Source: Gracilibacillus suaedae
GTDB taxonomy: Bacteria; Bacillota; Bacilli; Bacillales; Amphibacillaceae
Reading direction: 5' to 3'
DNA: 64,000 bases
Assembly: GCF_017599345.1 (NCBI RefSeq)
Contig: NZ_JAGFVL010000016.1
Span: 1 to 64,000 of the forward strand
The notes under the pieces were generated by a model. That model worked only from the letters and a program-made list of their open reading frames with translations. It did not search any database and was not told the origin of the DNA. This document shows, piece by piece, positions 8,826 through 16,822 of this stretch (position 1 is the first letter of the stretch; every line of letters begins with the position of its first letter). The position numbers were made by a program, and so were the translations under genes.

Positions 8826-9065
8826 GTGAATCATGACATACCAGATCATATGGCCACCTTTCCCATTAGTGTCGTAAAAGAGCTGACCCAATTAAGTGGA
8901 AGGCAAATTCGTTACTATGAAGAACAAGGCTTAATCTCCCCGGCCAGAAATGAAGGTAACAGGAGAATGTTTTCTTTACAGGATATCGAACGATTAAAGA
9001 AAATAAAAGAATTGATTGATCAAGGAATTAACATTGCCGGTATCAAGGCGATGTTAAAGGATTAA
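8826..9065 (+). CDS. Short GlnR/TnrA-like MerR-family regulator
   Basis: This 79-residue protein is almost only a MerR winged-helix domain. Its sequence closely follows GlnR: FPISVVKELTQLSGRQIRYYEEQGL and NRRMFSLQDIERLKKIKELI. B. subtilis GlnR (about 135 residues) and TnrA (about 110) carry a C-terminal tail that senses feedback-inhibited glutamine synthetase or GlnK. That tail is missing here, and a terminator hairpin begins at the stop codon, so no frameshifted remnant follows. It starts with GTG, 8 bases after GGAGAGG. It is the last gene of the amt operon and probably binds the two boxes upstream of amt. Confidence 0.88.
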   Translation: MNHDIPDHMATFPISVVKELTQLSGRQIRYYEEQGLISPARNEGNRRMFSLQDIERLKKIKELIDQGINIAGIKAMLKD

Positions 9066-9102
9066 AAACCCCTGTTTTGTAGTGAAACAAAAGGGGGTTT
9101 TT
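9064..9102 (+). terminator. Terminator of the amt operon
   Basis: AAAAACCCCTGTTTT pairs with AAACAAAAGGGGGTTTTTT directly at the stop codon of the GlnR-like gene. Confidence 0.9.
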
Positions 9103-9125
9103 TAATGCCTTGCAGGAAACATAAA

Positions 9126-9375
9126 CTGCGAAATTACGTGAACATCGATTATCCGTCGGTAAAACCGGTATGAGTGCGGACATTTGTTCCGTTATTTCTG
9201 ATAGAAGAGGTGTTTTTAGGGTGTCAGTGGACATCTATTCCGCTATTCATCGAAAAAGCAGCTGATTTTCACCGAAAGTGACTAAATAAGGGATTAAATG
9301 TCCGCCTACGTCGAAAAATTGGTGTGATTTCACCGAATAACGCACTCAATGTCCGCTCAACCAATTTTAGCAATA
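9126..9375 (+). repeat. Family C repeat, copy 1
   Basis: This AT-rich non-coding element is homologous to 54898-55147. It holds two forward units of the type GGACATyTrTTCCGyTATT and two inverted units ending in AATGTCCG, so the GGACAT and ATGTCC motifs face each other across about 100 bases. Nothing coding is credible in 9103-9548 apart from the padR promoter region. Confidence 0.75.
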
Positions 9376-9501
9376 AGGCAAACTTTCACCAGTTCACAGT
9401 AGTAGTTATCGAACCCTCTCGAACTTGCAAAAAAATAGTACCTTGCATTATACAATAGTTGGTGGTATAGTTGTAATCACAAGTATTAATTGTGTACCAG
9501 T

Positions 9502-9518
9502 ACTGTATAATATATAGT
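9502..9518 (+). promoter_or_regulatory. Inverted repeat at the padR promoter
   Basis: ACTGTATAATATATAGT is a near-perfect palindrome that contains a -10-like TATAAT and lies 31 bases before the padR start codon. PadR proteins commonly repress their own operon, so this is a candidate autoregulatory operator. Confidence 0.5.
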
Positions 9519-9548
9519 AGTGGTGAGGAAATCGGAGGTAAGGAGAAC

Positions 9549-9872
9549 ATGAATATCCAATTTAAAAAAGGAGCGCTAGAGTTATGTGTGCTTGCTTTAT
9601 TGAATAAACAGGATCATTACGGCTATGAACTCGTCAGAAAAATATCAGATCGAATTGCTATATCAGAAGGTTCTGTTTATCCTTTATTAAGAAGATTGAA
9701 GAAGGAAGAGTATTTTACGACTTATTTGCAGGAATCGCAGGAAGGACCATCACGCAAATACTATCAATTAACGGATAAAGGAAAAGATTATCTTTATGAT
9801 TTGCTCAAGGAATGGCAGCAATTTTCGGAAGGGGTAAACCATATAATTAAGGAAGGTGTTAGTAATGAATAA
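9549..9872 (+). CDS. PadR family transcriptional regulator
   Basis: This 107-residue winged-helix protein has the PadR signature: ALLNKQDHYGYELVRKIS, then SEGSVYPLLRRLKKEEY, and YYQLTDKGKDYL. The ATG at 9549 follows TAAGGAG. It heads a three-gene operon with DUF1700 and DUF4097 proteins, a common Firmicutes arrangement in which the PadR protein represses its operon and responds to envelope stress or small molecules. It overlaps the next gene by 8 bases. The ligand is unknown. Confidence 0.9.
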   Translation: MNIQFKKGALELCVLALLNKQDHYGYELVRKISDRIAISEGSVYPLLRRLKKEEYFTTYLQESQEGPSRKYYQLTDKGKDYLYDLLKEWQQFSEGVNHIIKEGVSNE

Positions 9873-10422
9873 ACAGGAATTTTTAACAAGTCTAGAATCG
9901 AGACTACAAAAGCTTTCTAAAGAAGAAAGGCAAGATATTTTGCAGGATTTCAATGAGCACTTCGAGGTTGGTAAAGAGGAAGGGAAGACAGAAGAAGAAA
10001 TTGCTCATTCATTAGGGACACCAAGTCAAATAGAGAAAGAAATATTGGCTAGCTATTATGTTGATAAAGTGGAGTCAACTTCATCTACAAGCAATATATT
10101 CAAAGCTGTTTGGGCTGTCATTGGATTAAGTTTCTTTAACTTAGTCATTGTACTCGGTCCATTTATCGCTATCGTCAGCTTGATTGCAGCAGGTTGGATA
10201 ACAGGAGCAGCATTCGTAATATCCCCGCTATTATTTCTAATTAATGTAGCTGTTTTTCCTGATTCCTTTGCATTCTTTGATATGTTTTTTTCCTTAGCAC
10301 TATGTGGACTGGGATTATTAGTTGTGATTGGCATGTTGTATCTCACCCGATTTGGTACAAAAGGGCTGATCAAATATTTGAATTATAATGTAAATCTTGT
10401 TAAAGGTGGAATGAAATCATGA
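9865..10422 (+). CDS. DUF1700 (HAAS-type) membrane protein
   Basis: This 185-residue protein begins with the helical HAAS/DUF1700 segment (MNKQEFLTSLESRLQKLSKEER, then SLGTPSQIEKEI). Several membrane spans follow between about residues 75 and 170. GGAAGG precedes the ATG at 9865. This family is typically encoded directly after padR and thought to act with a DUF4097 protein in the envelope. Its stop overlaps the next start (ATGA), indicating coupling. Confidence 0.85.
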   Translation: MNKQEFLTSLESRLQKLSKEERQDILQDFNEHFEVGKEEGKTEEEIAHSLGTPSQIEKEILASYYVDKVESTSSTSNIFKAVWAVIGLSFFNLVIVLGPFIAIVSLIAAGWITGAAFVISPLLFLINVAVFPDSFAFFDMFFSLALCGLGLLVVIGMLYLTRFGTKGLIKYLNYNVNLVKGGMKS

Positions 10423-11219
10423 TCAATGTAAAGAGAGTCATTACAATTGCCTGTGCGCTATTAATCGTGGGGATAATTGGCAGTATAGTTTTTTATCGTG
10501 TATATGAACCAGCTACCCTTGCTGTAACGAAGGAAGTTGAAAATGCCGAAATTAGCACTATTGAAATCGACGTGAACAATGAAAAAGTAGAGATTATACC
10601 CACAACTGATCCTAACCCAAAGGTTGAACTGACGGGAACCGAGGGTAATCATGCTAAAACGGAATTAGTTGTAGAAGAAAATAATCATACGTTGTCAGTT
10701 CATACAGAACATGAGATGAGAACATGGTTCAGTTTTAATTTCTTTAATAGTACACGTACGCTAACAGTCTATTTACCTGAGCAAGAATATCAGCAGTTAG
10801 CAGTCGATATTAGTAATGGCAGTATCCAAGCGCGAGATTTAGCAGTAAATGAGATAAATGTAGAAACTAAGAATGGAAAAGTTGAGCTTAGTGAGATTGT
10901 AGCGGATACCTATCAATTAAGAACGTACAATGGCAAAATTGATCTTAGAAACGTGGAGGGAGAATTGGCTGCAAGGGCAAATAACGGTGCAATTTCCCTA
11001 GTAACAGCTGACTTGGACCGTAATATCAACTTTGAAACAAATAATGGAAGAATTAAGATTCAGAGTGAAAAGGAACCTACTAATGCGGTACTTGATACAA
11101 AAGTAAAAAATGGAAGCGTAAATTTGTTTGGTAATTCTAATTATAATACGGTAATTGGGGAGGGAGATAACCTGGTTAAATTAACTACGAAAAATGGCAG
11201 TATTACGGTAACCCAATAA
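10419..11219 (+). CDS. DUF4097 beta-strand repeat membrane-anchored protein
   Basis: This 266-residue protein has one N-terminal hydrophobic segment (about residues 7-28) that anchors it with the bulk outside the cell. The rest is a right-handed beta-helix-like repeat with recurring NG turns (ISNGSIQA, TKNGKVEL, YNGKIDL, NNGAISL, NNGRIKI, KNGSVNL, KNGSITV). It is the third gene of the padR operon. The family is described as a putative adhesin or envelope-stress protein; its function is not established. Confidence 0.85.
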   Translation: MINVKRVITIACALLIVGIIGSIVFYRVYEPATLAVTKEVENAEISTIEIDVNNEKVEIIPTTDPNPKVELTGTEGNHAKTELVVEENNHTLSVHTEHEMRTWFSFNFFNSTRTLTVYLPEQEYQQLAVDISNGSIQARDLAVNEINVETKNGKVELSEIVADTYQLRTYNGKIDLRNVEGELAARANNGAISLVTADLDRNINFETNNGRIKIQSEKEPTNAVLDTKVKNGSVNLFGNSNYNTVIGEGDNLVKLTTKNGSITVTQ

Positions 11220-11225
11220 AAAATT

Positions 11226-11254
11226 AAGGAGTGACCAGTTATGGTTCACTCCTT
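11226..11254 (+). terminator. Terminator of the padR operon
   Basis: Arms AAGGAGTGA/TCACTCCTT close after a GTTATG-type loop and are followed by TAATATTTAT. It lies 6 bases after the stop codon. Confidence 0.75.
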
Positions 11255-11412
11255 TAATATTTATAGCATGATAAGTACAACCTTTGGCTGAATTCTACAT
11301 TTTTACTCAGTGCTAATCACCCCTAAAAGCTCTGCTGAGGGAAAACTCACTTTATAAGTCATCAATCGTTTGGCAATCATTAATGCTTTGCGATTGCCGA
11401 TAAGATATATGG

Positions 11413-12195
11413 TTACTTATTAAATAAATCAAATACCCCGCCAATGCCACCTTCACCTTTATTTCCGCCTTTCTCAGGTAAGGCAGCAAATACTTTACTT
11501 GCAAGTCGACTGAATGGTAATGATTGCACCCATACAGTTCCTGGTCCTGATAGTGTTGCGAAGAAAATCCCTTCTCCACCAAATAGTGCCGTTTTAATAC
11601 CACCTACATATTCAATGTTATAATCTACATCACCAGTCATAGCAACTAAACATCCAGTATCGACACGTATCTGTTCACCTGGTTGTAACTCACGCTTATG
11701 AATTGTACCTCCGGCATGGACAAATGCCATACCATCTCCTTCTAACTTTTGCATAATAAATCCTTCTCCACCAAAGAAGCCAGTGCCGATTTTTCGTTGA
11801 AATTCTACACCGACTGCGACTCCTTTAGCTGCAGCTAGGAAAGCATCTTTTTGGCATATAATTTTGCCATTTAATTCACTTAAATCCATGGGAACGATCT
11901 TCCCTGGATATGGGGAAGCAAAGGAGACATGTTTTTTTCCTACCCCCTGGTTTGTAAAAGTAGTCATAAATAAGCTTTCGCCAGTAATAACTCGTTTGCC
12001 GGCACCAAGTAATTTGCCAACCAGTCCTCCTTGATTGGAAGATCCGTCTCCGAAAATCGTTTCCATCGAGATATCACTATCCATCATCATTAAACTTCCT
12101 GCTTCAGCAATTACTGTTTCCTGTGGATCTAACTCGACTTCAACAAACTGCATATCGTCTCCGTATAATTGAAAGTCTATTTCATGATTGTTCAT
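11413..12195 (-). CDS. TIGR00266/AIM24 family protein
   Basis: This 260-residue all-beta protein of the AIM24/TIGR00266 family has recognisable segments: VIAEAGSLMMMDSDI, a glycine-rich region (IGTGFFGGEGFIMQKLEGDG, ALFGGEGIFFATLSGPG), and VWVQSLPFSRLASKV near the C-terminus. The biochemical role of bacterial members is unknown. The ATG at 12195 has AGGAG 10 bases upstream; a GTG at 12201 is too close to that site. The tail is Gly-rich and ends in a VFDLFNK motif also common in the family. Confidence 0.85.
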   Translation of the reverse strand: MNNHEIDFQLYGDDMQFVEVELDPQETVIAEAGSLMMMDSDISMETIFGDGSSNQGGLVGKLLGAGKRVITGESLFMTTFTNQGVGKKHVSFASPYPGKIVPMDLSELNGKIICQKDAFLAAAKGVAVGVEFQRKIGTGFFGGEGFIMQKLEGDGMAFVHAGGTIHKRELQPGEQIRVDTGCLVAMTGDVDYNIEYVGGIKTALFGGEGIFFATLSGPGTVWVQSLPFSRLASKVFAALPEKGGNKGEGGIGGVFDLFNK

Positions 12196-12503
12196 TTCCA
12201 CTCAACTCCTTTTTGTTAGGCTATATGTATATACGTATCTTATCACAGATATGATTCAAATTATCAGAAAATTCTAAAACAAGTGAATAAATATTCAATT
12301 ATTTTATAAAAGCGTTGATATTAGCGCAATTATATTAATGAAAGATGAATAGCAAATTTAGAGTATTTAAGGAAAAAGCGGAGAATAAAAAAGAATTCAA
12401 AAGAATTTCATAAAATATGTTTACAAATAGATAAAATATGGTACTATATACTTGAATTCATTAATAAATGAAGTAATTTTTTTAGGAAAGGGGATAGTTG
12501 ACT
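12196..12503. other. AT-rich intergenic region with divergent promoters
   Basis: About 300 bases without a gene. It holds the promoter of the leftward AIM24 gene and a rightward promoter candidate TTTACA-N16-TACTAT at 12420-12447 for the small membrane gene. Nothing else is recognisable. Confidence 0.5.
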
Positions 12504-12668
12504 ATGGTAACTTCTTTATACATGGTTTCTTTAACTATTCTGCTTACTTTTCTAGTTTTATCTGCAATTGAAAAAGTTACGTCACGCAGAAAAAAACTAA
12601 AAGTAGATATGAATTTAGAAACAAACACGCAAGCACAACCGGTAATTGCTGGTAAAGAGATGAGATAA
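12504..12668 (+). CDS. Small single-span membrane protein (54 aa), unknown
   Basis: A 54-residue reading frame (MVTSLYMVSLTILLTFLVLS...) has an N-terminal hydrophobic helix (about 3-23) followed by a basic stretch (TSRRKKLK) and a polar tail. That topology predicts a short membrane anchor with a cytoplasmic tail. AGGAAAGGGG lies about 10 bases upstream, a promoter candidate sits at 12420-12447, and a strong terminator follows at 12704, so it is probably a real monocistronic gene. I do not recognise a family. Confidence 0.6.
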   Translation: MVTSLYMVSLTILLTFLVLSAIEKVTSRRKKLKVDMNLETNTQAQPVIAGKEMR

Positions 12669-12703
12669 GCGACTAGTTACCTGATGAGAACTAGCTGAGA
12701 TAG

Positions 12704-12729
12704 AGCCTCCTGATTATGATTAGGAGGCT
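12704..12729 (+). terminator. Terminator after the small membrane gene
   Basis: Arms AGCCTCCT/AGGAGGCT are followed by TTTTTG. A second small stem (CTAGTT/AACTAG, 12673-12694) precedes it. Confidence 0.85.
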
Positions 12730-12888
12730 TTTTGTTTTCCTAGGCTAACTATTTTGAAAATTATTAAAATTAGAACTTTTTTTGATCCTCTTTGAAAGAG
12801 CACCAATTCCCCTTATAATGTAGTTTGTCTTTTTAGAAAATAGCTTCAATTTTCTGAAAATTATTTTTTTAACTATGGAGGTGGATGT

Positions 12889-14415
12889 ATGATGGGAGAA
12901 AAGAAAAAAGTTGGCTTATTTCAACGAAGCCTTAATCGAATAGAATCTATAGGAAATAAATTACCACACCCAGTAACACTTTTCGTCATTTTAGCATTTA
13001 TCGTGTTGATTGCCTCAGCGGTTGTGTCCGGTTTAGGTGTTTCCGTAGAACATCCAGGTAATCCAGATGAGCAAATAACCGTTAAAAACTTATTGAATAC
13101 AGAAGGAATCACTTATATCTTTACAAGTATGGTAGATAATTTTATTAACTTTGCTCCACTTGGGGTTGTACTAGTAACGATGCTTGGGATTGGTTTAGCA
13201 GAACGAACTGGATTAATTAGTGCTGGGTTGCGTGCATTTGTTTTAGCATTACCGAAATCATTAATTACAGCAGGTTTAGTATTTGCGGGTATTATGTCCA
13301 GCATGGCGACCGATGCAGGATATGTTGTCTTGCCTCCATTAGGTGCAGTACTTTTTGCTGCTTTAGGTCGTCATCCTTTAGCAGGTCTTGCCGCTGCCTT
13401 CGCTGGTGTATCAGCCGGGTTTAGTGCTAACCTTGTCCCGACTGCATTGGAGCCATTACTAGGGGAAATGACGATAGCGGCGACCACAGATGAAGCTTAT
13501 GCTGAAACCATGAATATTTTAATGAATTATTATTTTACGATCGTTTCCGTATTTCTGCTAACATTAGTAGGTACATTTGTAACAGAAAAACTAGTAGAGC
13601 CAAGGCTAGGTGCTTACACAGGCTCCTATAAAGAAGAGGCAACTGACCTAACAAAGGTTGAGAAAAAAGGTTTAGCATATGCTGGTTTATCATTATTAAT
13701 TGGCTTAATTGCTGTTTCCTTTTTAATCGTTCCAGAAAATGCACCATTGCGTGGAGAAGATGGAGCTATTATCATTTCACCATTTATGAGTTCATTGGTG
13801 CCGATTATTTTTATTCTGTTTTTTATCCCAGGTGTTGTATACGGGATTGTTACGAAGAATATCAAAAATGATAAAGATGTTGCTAACCACCTATCAGATT
13901 CAATGGGAACAATGGGGCTGTTCATTGTTCTGTCCTTTGCAGCGGGTCAGTTTGTGGCATTTTTTGAAGAATCCAATTTAGGTATGTTAATCGGTGTGTA
14001 TGGAGCGGAATTTTTAGACAGTATTAGTTTAACTGGTATCCCATTATTAATTGTCTTCATTATTATTGCTGGTATAATCAATATTTTTATTGGAAGTGCG
14101 ACAGCAAAATGGGCAATGATGGCGCCGATATTTGTTCCAATTATGATGCAGTTCGGCTATTCTCCAGAATTGACGCAGATGGCATATCGTATTGCGGACT
14201 CGTCAACGAATATTATTTCGCCATTAATGACATACTTTGCTTTAATTATCGCTTATGCACAAAAATATGATAAGAAAATGGGAATGGGTACCCTCATTTC
14301 AACCATGTTCCCGTATTCCATCTTCTTCTTGGTCATTTGGACATTAATGTTAATCGTGTGGATACTATTAGGAATAGACCTAGGACCAGGATCCCCGGTT
14401 CATTATAATAATTAA
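12889..14415 (+). CDS. AbgT family transporter
   Basis: This 508-residue membrane protein of the AbgT (p-aminobenzoyl-glutamate transporter) family has about 12-13 hydrophobic segments. Motifs include the N-terminal SLNRIESIGNKLPHPVTLF, SSMATDAGYVVLPPLGAVLF and GSATAKWAMMAPIFVPIMM. Members either import p-aminobenzoyl-glutamate for folate salvage or export sulfonamide-like compounds; sequence alone does not decide. GGAGGTGGA precedes tandem ATG codons. The gene is monocistronic with a strong terminator. Confidence 0.9.
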   Translation: MMGEKKKVGLFQRSLNRIESIGNKLPHPVTLFVILAFIVLIASAVVSGLGVSVEHPGNPDEQITVKNLLNTEGITYIFTSMVDNFINFAPLGVVLVTMLGIGLAERTGLISAGLRAFVLALPKSLITAGLVFAGIMSSMATDAGYVVLPPLGAVLFAALGRHPLAGLAAAFAGVSAGFSANLVPTALEPLLGEMTIAATTDEAYAETMNILMNYYFTIVSVFLLTLVGTFVTEKLVEPRLGAYTGSYKEEATDLTKVEKKGLAYAGLSLLIGLIAVSFLIVPENAPLRGEDGAIIISPFMSSLVPIIFILFFIPGVVYGIVTKNIKNDKDVANHLSDSMGTMGLFIVLSFAAGQFVAFFEESNLGMLIGVYGAEFLDSISLTGIPLLIVFIIIAGIINIFIGSATAKWAMMAPIFVPIMMQFGYSPELTQMAYRIADSSTNIISPLMTYFALIIAYAQKYDKKMGMGTLISTMFPYSIFFLVIWTLMLIVWILLGIDLGPGSPVHYNN

Positions 14416-14417
14416 GC

Positions 14418-14455
14418 AAAAGGATAAAAACCTTCTGACGGGTTTTTATCCTTTT
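14418..14455 (+). terminator. Terminator of the AbgT gene
   Basis: The 15-base arms AAAAGGATAAAAACC/GGTTTTTATCCTTTT are perfect and end in a T run, just after the stop codon. Confidence 0.9.
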
Positions 14456-14499
14456 TAAAAGGTAAGAAGTATATAATCAGCGCAATGATCGTGTTTAAC

Positions 14500-14910
14500 G
14501 AAGTTGCTATTTTGAAAGCTAGCTAGTGCAAGTTAACCGCTACGGCTGACCGTTTCACTATCCTTTTTTCTACAACGAATAATAGAAAAAGCATATTGGG
14601 TTTTATAAATCTTGTTAGTGAATTTCTATGCTATACCTTTCACTTTCACAGGGATAACAACTCAAGTTGCCTGATCTGACAAATGTTGTAGCACATGTAT
14701 AAAGCGAAGGCCGCCCGCTTCCACTCCTGTGGGAATTGTTTGACCTGAAGATCCACTTATTTGAGCGGGTTTTGCTCAAATAAGTTAGCTGAAGGACAAA
14801 CTCCACGGAAAGGGAAGTGGGTAGCCGGAGTGGTGGTCAAGCTGTTCAAATTTTTCATGATTACTACCAAAGTAATAATGGACCGGCGGTGTTTGCTGGT
14901 TTTTCTTGTG
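14500..14910 (+). repeat. Family A intergenic repeat, copy 3 (diverged)
   Basis: This gene-free stretch resembles copies 2 and 5. It has a 'gttgctattttgaaa' left edge, a 'gcgaaggccgcccgcttccactcct' arm at about 14702, a palindrome around CTTATTTGAGC...GCTCAAATAAG (14756-14784) preceding GTTAGCTGAAG, and a degenerate GGACCGG...CTGG hairpin with a T run near 14880-14905. A short open frame inside it is a by-product of the repeat. Confidence 0.7.
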
Positions 14911-14945
14911 AATAGGAAGAGCGTGTCTCATGGAGTGGGGAAATT

Positions 14946-15743
14946 CTATAAAACGTATTCCCACTCATCCTTTAGATGTAAATAAAGTAGTAATAACCAT
15001 TCTTCGTTACTTTTTGTACTGTTCTCCATCTGATCTGCAATTTTCGGCAAGAGTATTTCACTGACTTTCGTTGTTAGTGTTCCTTTCTCCTGTATACCCA
15101 TATGAAGAATTCGATGTGCGTAAGTCTGCAAAAGCCGCCAATCCTTCTGATTAAATTGTTTCAAATGATACGGTTCTAACTGTAAATCTTCTTTTTGAAT
15201 CCCGAGTTGATGGATGTATTTTTCAAGAGGCGACTGTTTAAGTGACTTTTTCCGTCTTTCATGTACAACAATCGTTCCTGCTGTTATATCTCCTAAGCGC
15301 TTATGTTTAGAATGGAAAAAAATCATAATAATACCTACTACATATGCACTTGGCAACATATCTATCAATCGTAAAAAGTTGCGAATGATGCTTGAAAGGA
15401 ATGTTATATTATGTCCGTTTTCCTGAATAACTCGGATACCTAACAATCTCTTGCCAATTGTTCTTCCTCCCCAAAAGTATTCAAGGAAAATGAAGTAAGC
15501 AAAGTGAAATAAATAAATAATGATGAGGAGAATGACTAACAGGATACTATCGAGTTGTCCAGAAAATAAATTACTAAAACTATTAGTAAAAGCTAGTATT
15601 AAAAGAAAGATCGTTAATAATTGTGTTAAAAAAATGAGTGTGTAATCAATGATCTGAGCAGCGGATCTTGATCCTAAGCCAGCTAATTGAAATTGTAAGG
15701 AGACATACTCGGGTGTTTTTACCTTTAACTGTTCTTGTTCCAT
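14946..15743 (-). CDS. RDD family membrane protein
   Basis: This 265-residue protein opens with the RDD-domain signature (LQFQLAGLGSRSAAQIIDYTLIF). Membrane segments lie between about residues 30 and 150, with FLEYFWGGRTIGKRLLGIRV and the third arginine-aspartate element RLIDMLPSAY. The last 100 residues are hydrophilic. RDD proteins are mostly uncharacterised; some have been proposed to transport ions or osmolytes. The ATG at 15743 has AGAGG upstream. It faces the SpoIIM-like gene divergently and is part of the MoxR/DUF58 module. Confidence 0.88.
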   Translation of the reverse strand: MEQEQLKVKTPEYVSLQFQLAGLGSRSAAQIIDYTLIFLTQLLTIFLLILAFTNSFSNLFSGQLDSILLVILLIIIYLFHFAYFIFLEYFWGGRTIGKRLLGIRVIQENGHNITFLSSIIRNFLRLIDMLPSAYVVGIIMIFFHSKHKRLGDITAGTIVVHERRKKSLKQSPLEKYIHQLGIQKEDLQLEPYHLKQFNQKDWRLLQTYAHRILHMGIQEKGTLTTKVSEILLPKIADQMENSTKSNEEWLLLLYLHLKDEWEYVL

Positions 15744-15853
15744 GTTTAACCTCTTTCCTGTCACTTTTTCCGATGAACAATATCTTTCAATACTGTTCAC
15801 TAAGCCTATTTTCTATTATAATAAAGTAAAATGCTAGAAAAAAAGGTGATTAT

Positions 15854-16822
15854 ATGCAATTGAATCAATTCATCAAACAGAACCGTCAAGATTGGGAACG
15901 GTTAGAAAAACTAATAAACCAATTACCAAAGCAAAAGTCCAGCAGGATGATTGAAGAGTTTCAACATACATACCAAAAAGTTTCCAGACAGCTATCTTAT
16001 AGCCAGACATTTTTTCCAAATGAAGACGTAACAAATTATTTAAATGAATTAGTCGGAAAAGCACACAATCTATTGTACCAATCCCAGCATTCTTCATGGA
16101 AACAAGCCTATCATTTCTTCTCCAGCAAGTTTGTAGGTTTATTACTGGAACAATGGAAGGCGATTATAATTGCCATGCTTTTGTTCTGCTTCGGAGGTAT
16201 TGCGAGTTTTTTCGCTGTAGTAGAAAATCCTGCTCATTTATATGGTATTTTACCAGAAAATATGGCACAGTCATTTGACCCTGAATCGCTCGGCGAAGAC
16301 CCGGCAGCTGTTGATGCACCTGTAATGTCAACAGAAATTATGATTAACAATATTAGGGTCGGTATTCTAGCCTTCGCCGGTGGTATCACGTTCGGGCTAT
16401 TGACCGTATATGTATTAATTTATAATGGCATCATTGTTGGCGCAATTGCTGGCCTTTTTTGGAACTATGGCAATTCATATGTTTTTTGGGCTTATATTGT
16501 TCCACATGGCGTTATAGAGTTAGTTGCTATTTTTATAGCAGGTGGTGCAGGGCTTTTAATGGGATACAAGCTGTTTGTACCTGGTAAGTACTCGAGAGGG
16601 TACCAGTTAAAGACACAAGCGGTAAGGTCCGTTCAACTGTTGCTAGGAACGATTCCGTTATTTGTAATTGCTGGTACCATCGAAGGGTTTATCACTCCTG
16701 CTGATATTTCGTTAGAGATGAAATATGCTGTAGCAGTAACGACCGCTATTGGTCTGATTGCATACATGATCATTGGCCATTTTCTTTTGCGCAAAAGGAC
16801 TCTACAACATTCCACGGTTTAA
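15854..16822 (+). CDS. SpoIIM-like (stage II sporulation protein M family) membrane protein
   Basis: This 322-residue protein has a hydrophilic N-terminal 95 residues. The SpoIIM-like membrane domain follows, with LEQWKAIIIAMLLFCFGG, NNIRVGILAFAGGITFGLLT and the IVPHGVIELVAIFIAGGAGL motif. The real SpoIIM acts in engulfment, but this paralogous group is found with RDD and MoxR/DUF58 genes and need not be sporulation-specific. AAAAAGGTGAT precedes the ATG. It converges with and overlaps the DUF58 gene by 21 bases. Confidence 0.88.
   Translation: MQLNQFIKQNRQDWERLEKLINQLPKQKSSRMIEEFQHTYQKVSRQLSYSQTFFPNEDVTNYLNELVGKAHNLLYQSQHSSWKQAYHFFSSKFVGLLLEQWKAIIIAMLLFCFGGIASFFAVVENPAHLYGILPENMAQSFDPESLGEDPAAVDAPVMSTEIMINNIRVGILAFAGGITFGLLTVYVLIYNGIIVGAIAGLFWNYGNSYVFWAYIVPHGVIELVAIFIAGGAGLLMGYKLFVPGKYSRGYQLKTQAVRSVQLLLGTIPLFVIAGTIEGFITPADISLEMKYAVAVTTAIGLIAYMIIGHFLLRKRTLQHSTV

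Noticed and set aside
9126-9375. CRISPR-like short repeats with GGACAT units
   Set aside because: Units are not regularly spaced, occur in both orientations, have no spacers and no cas genes nearby; they form repeat family C.
14615-14985. Short open frames on both strands between the AbgT and RDD genes
   Set aside because: They are produced by the family A repeat and have no ribosome sites.
15854-16822. Genuine spoIIM of the engulfment DMP complex
   Set aside because: Its neighbours (RDD, DUF58, MoxR) and the long soluble N-terminus point to the paralogous SpoIIM-like group, not the sporulation gene.
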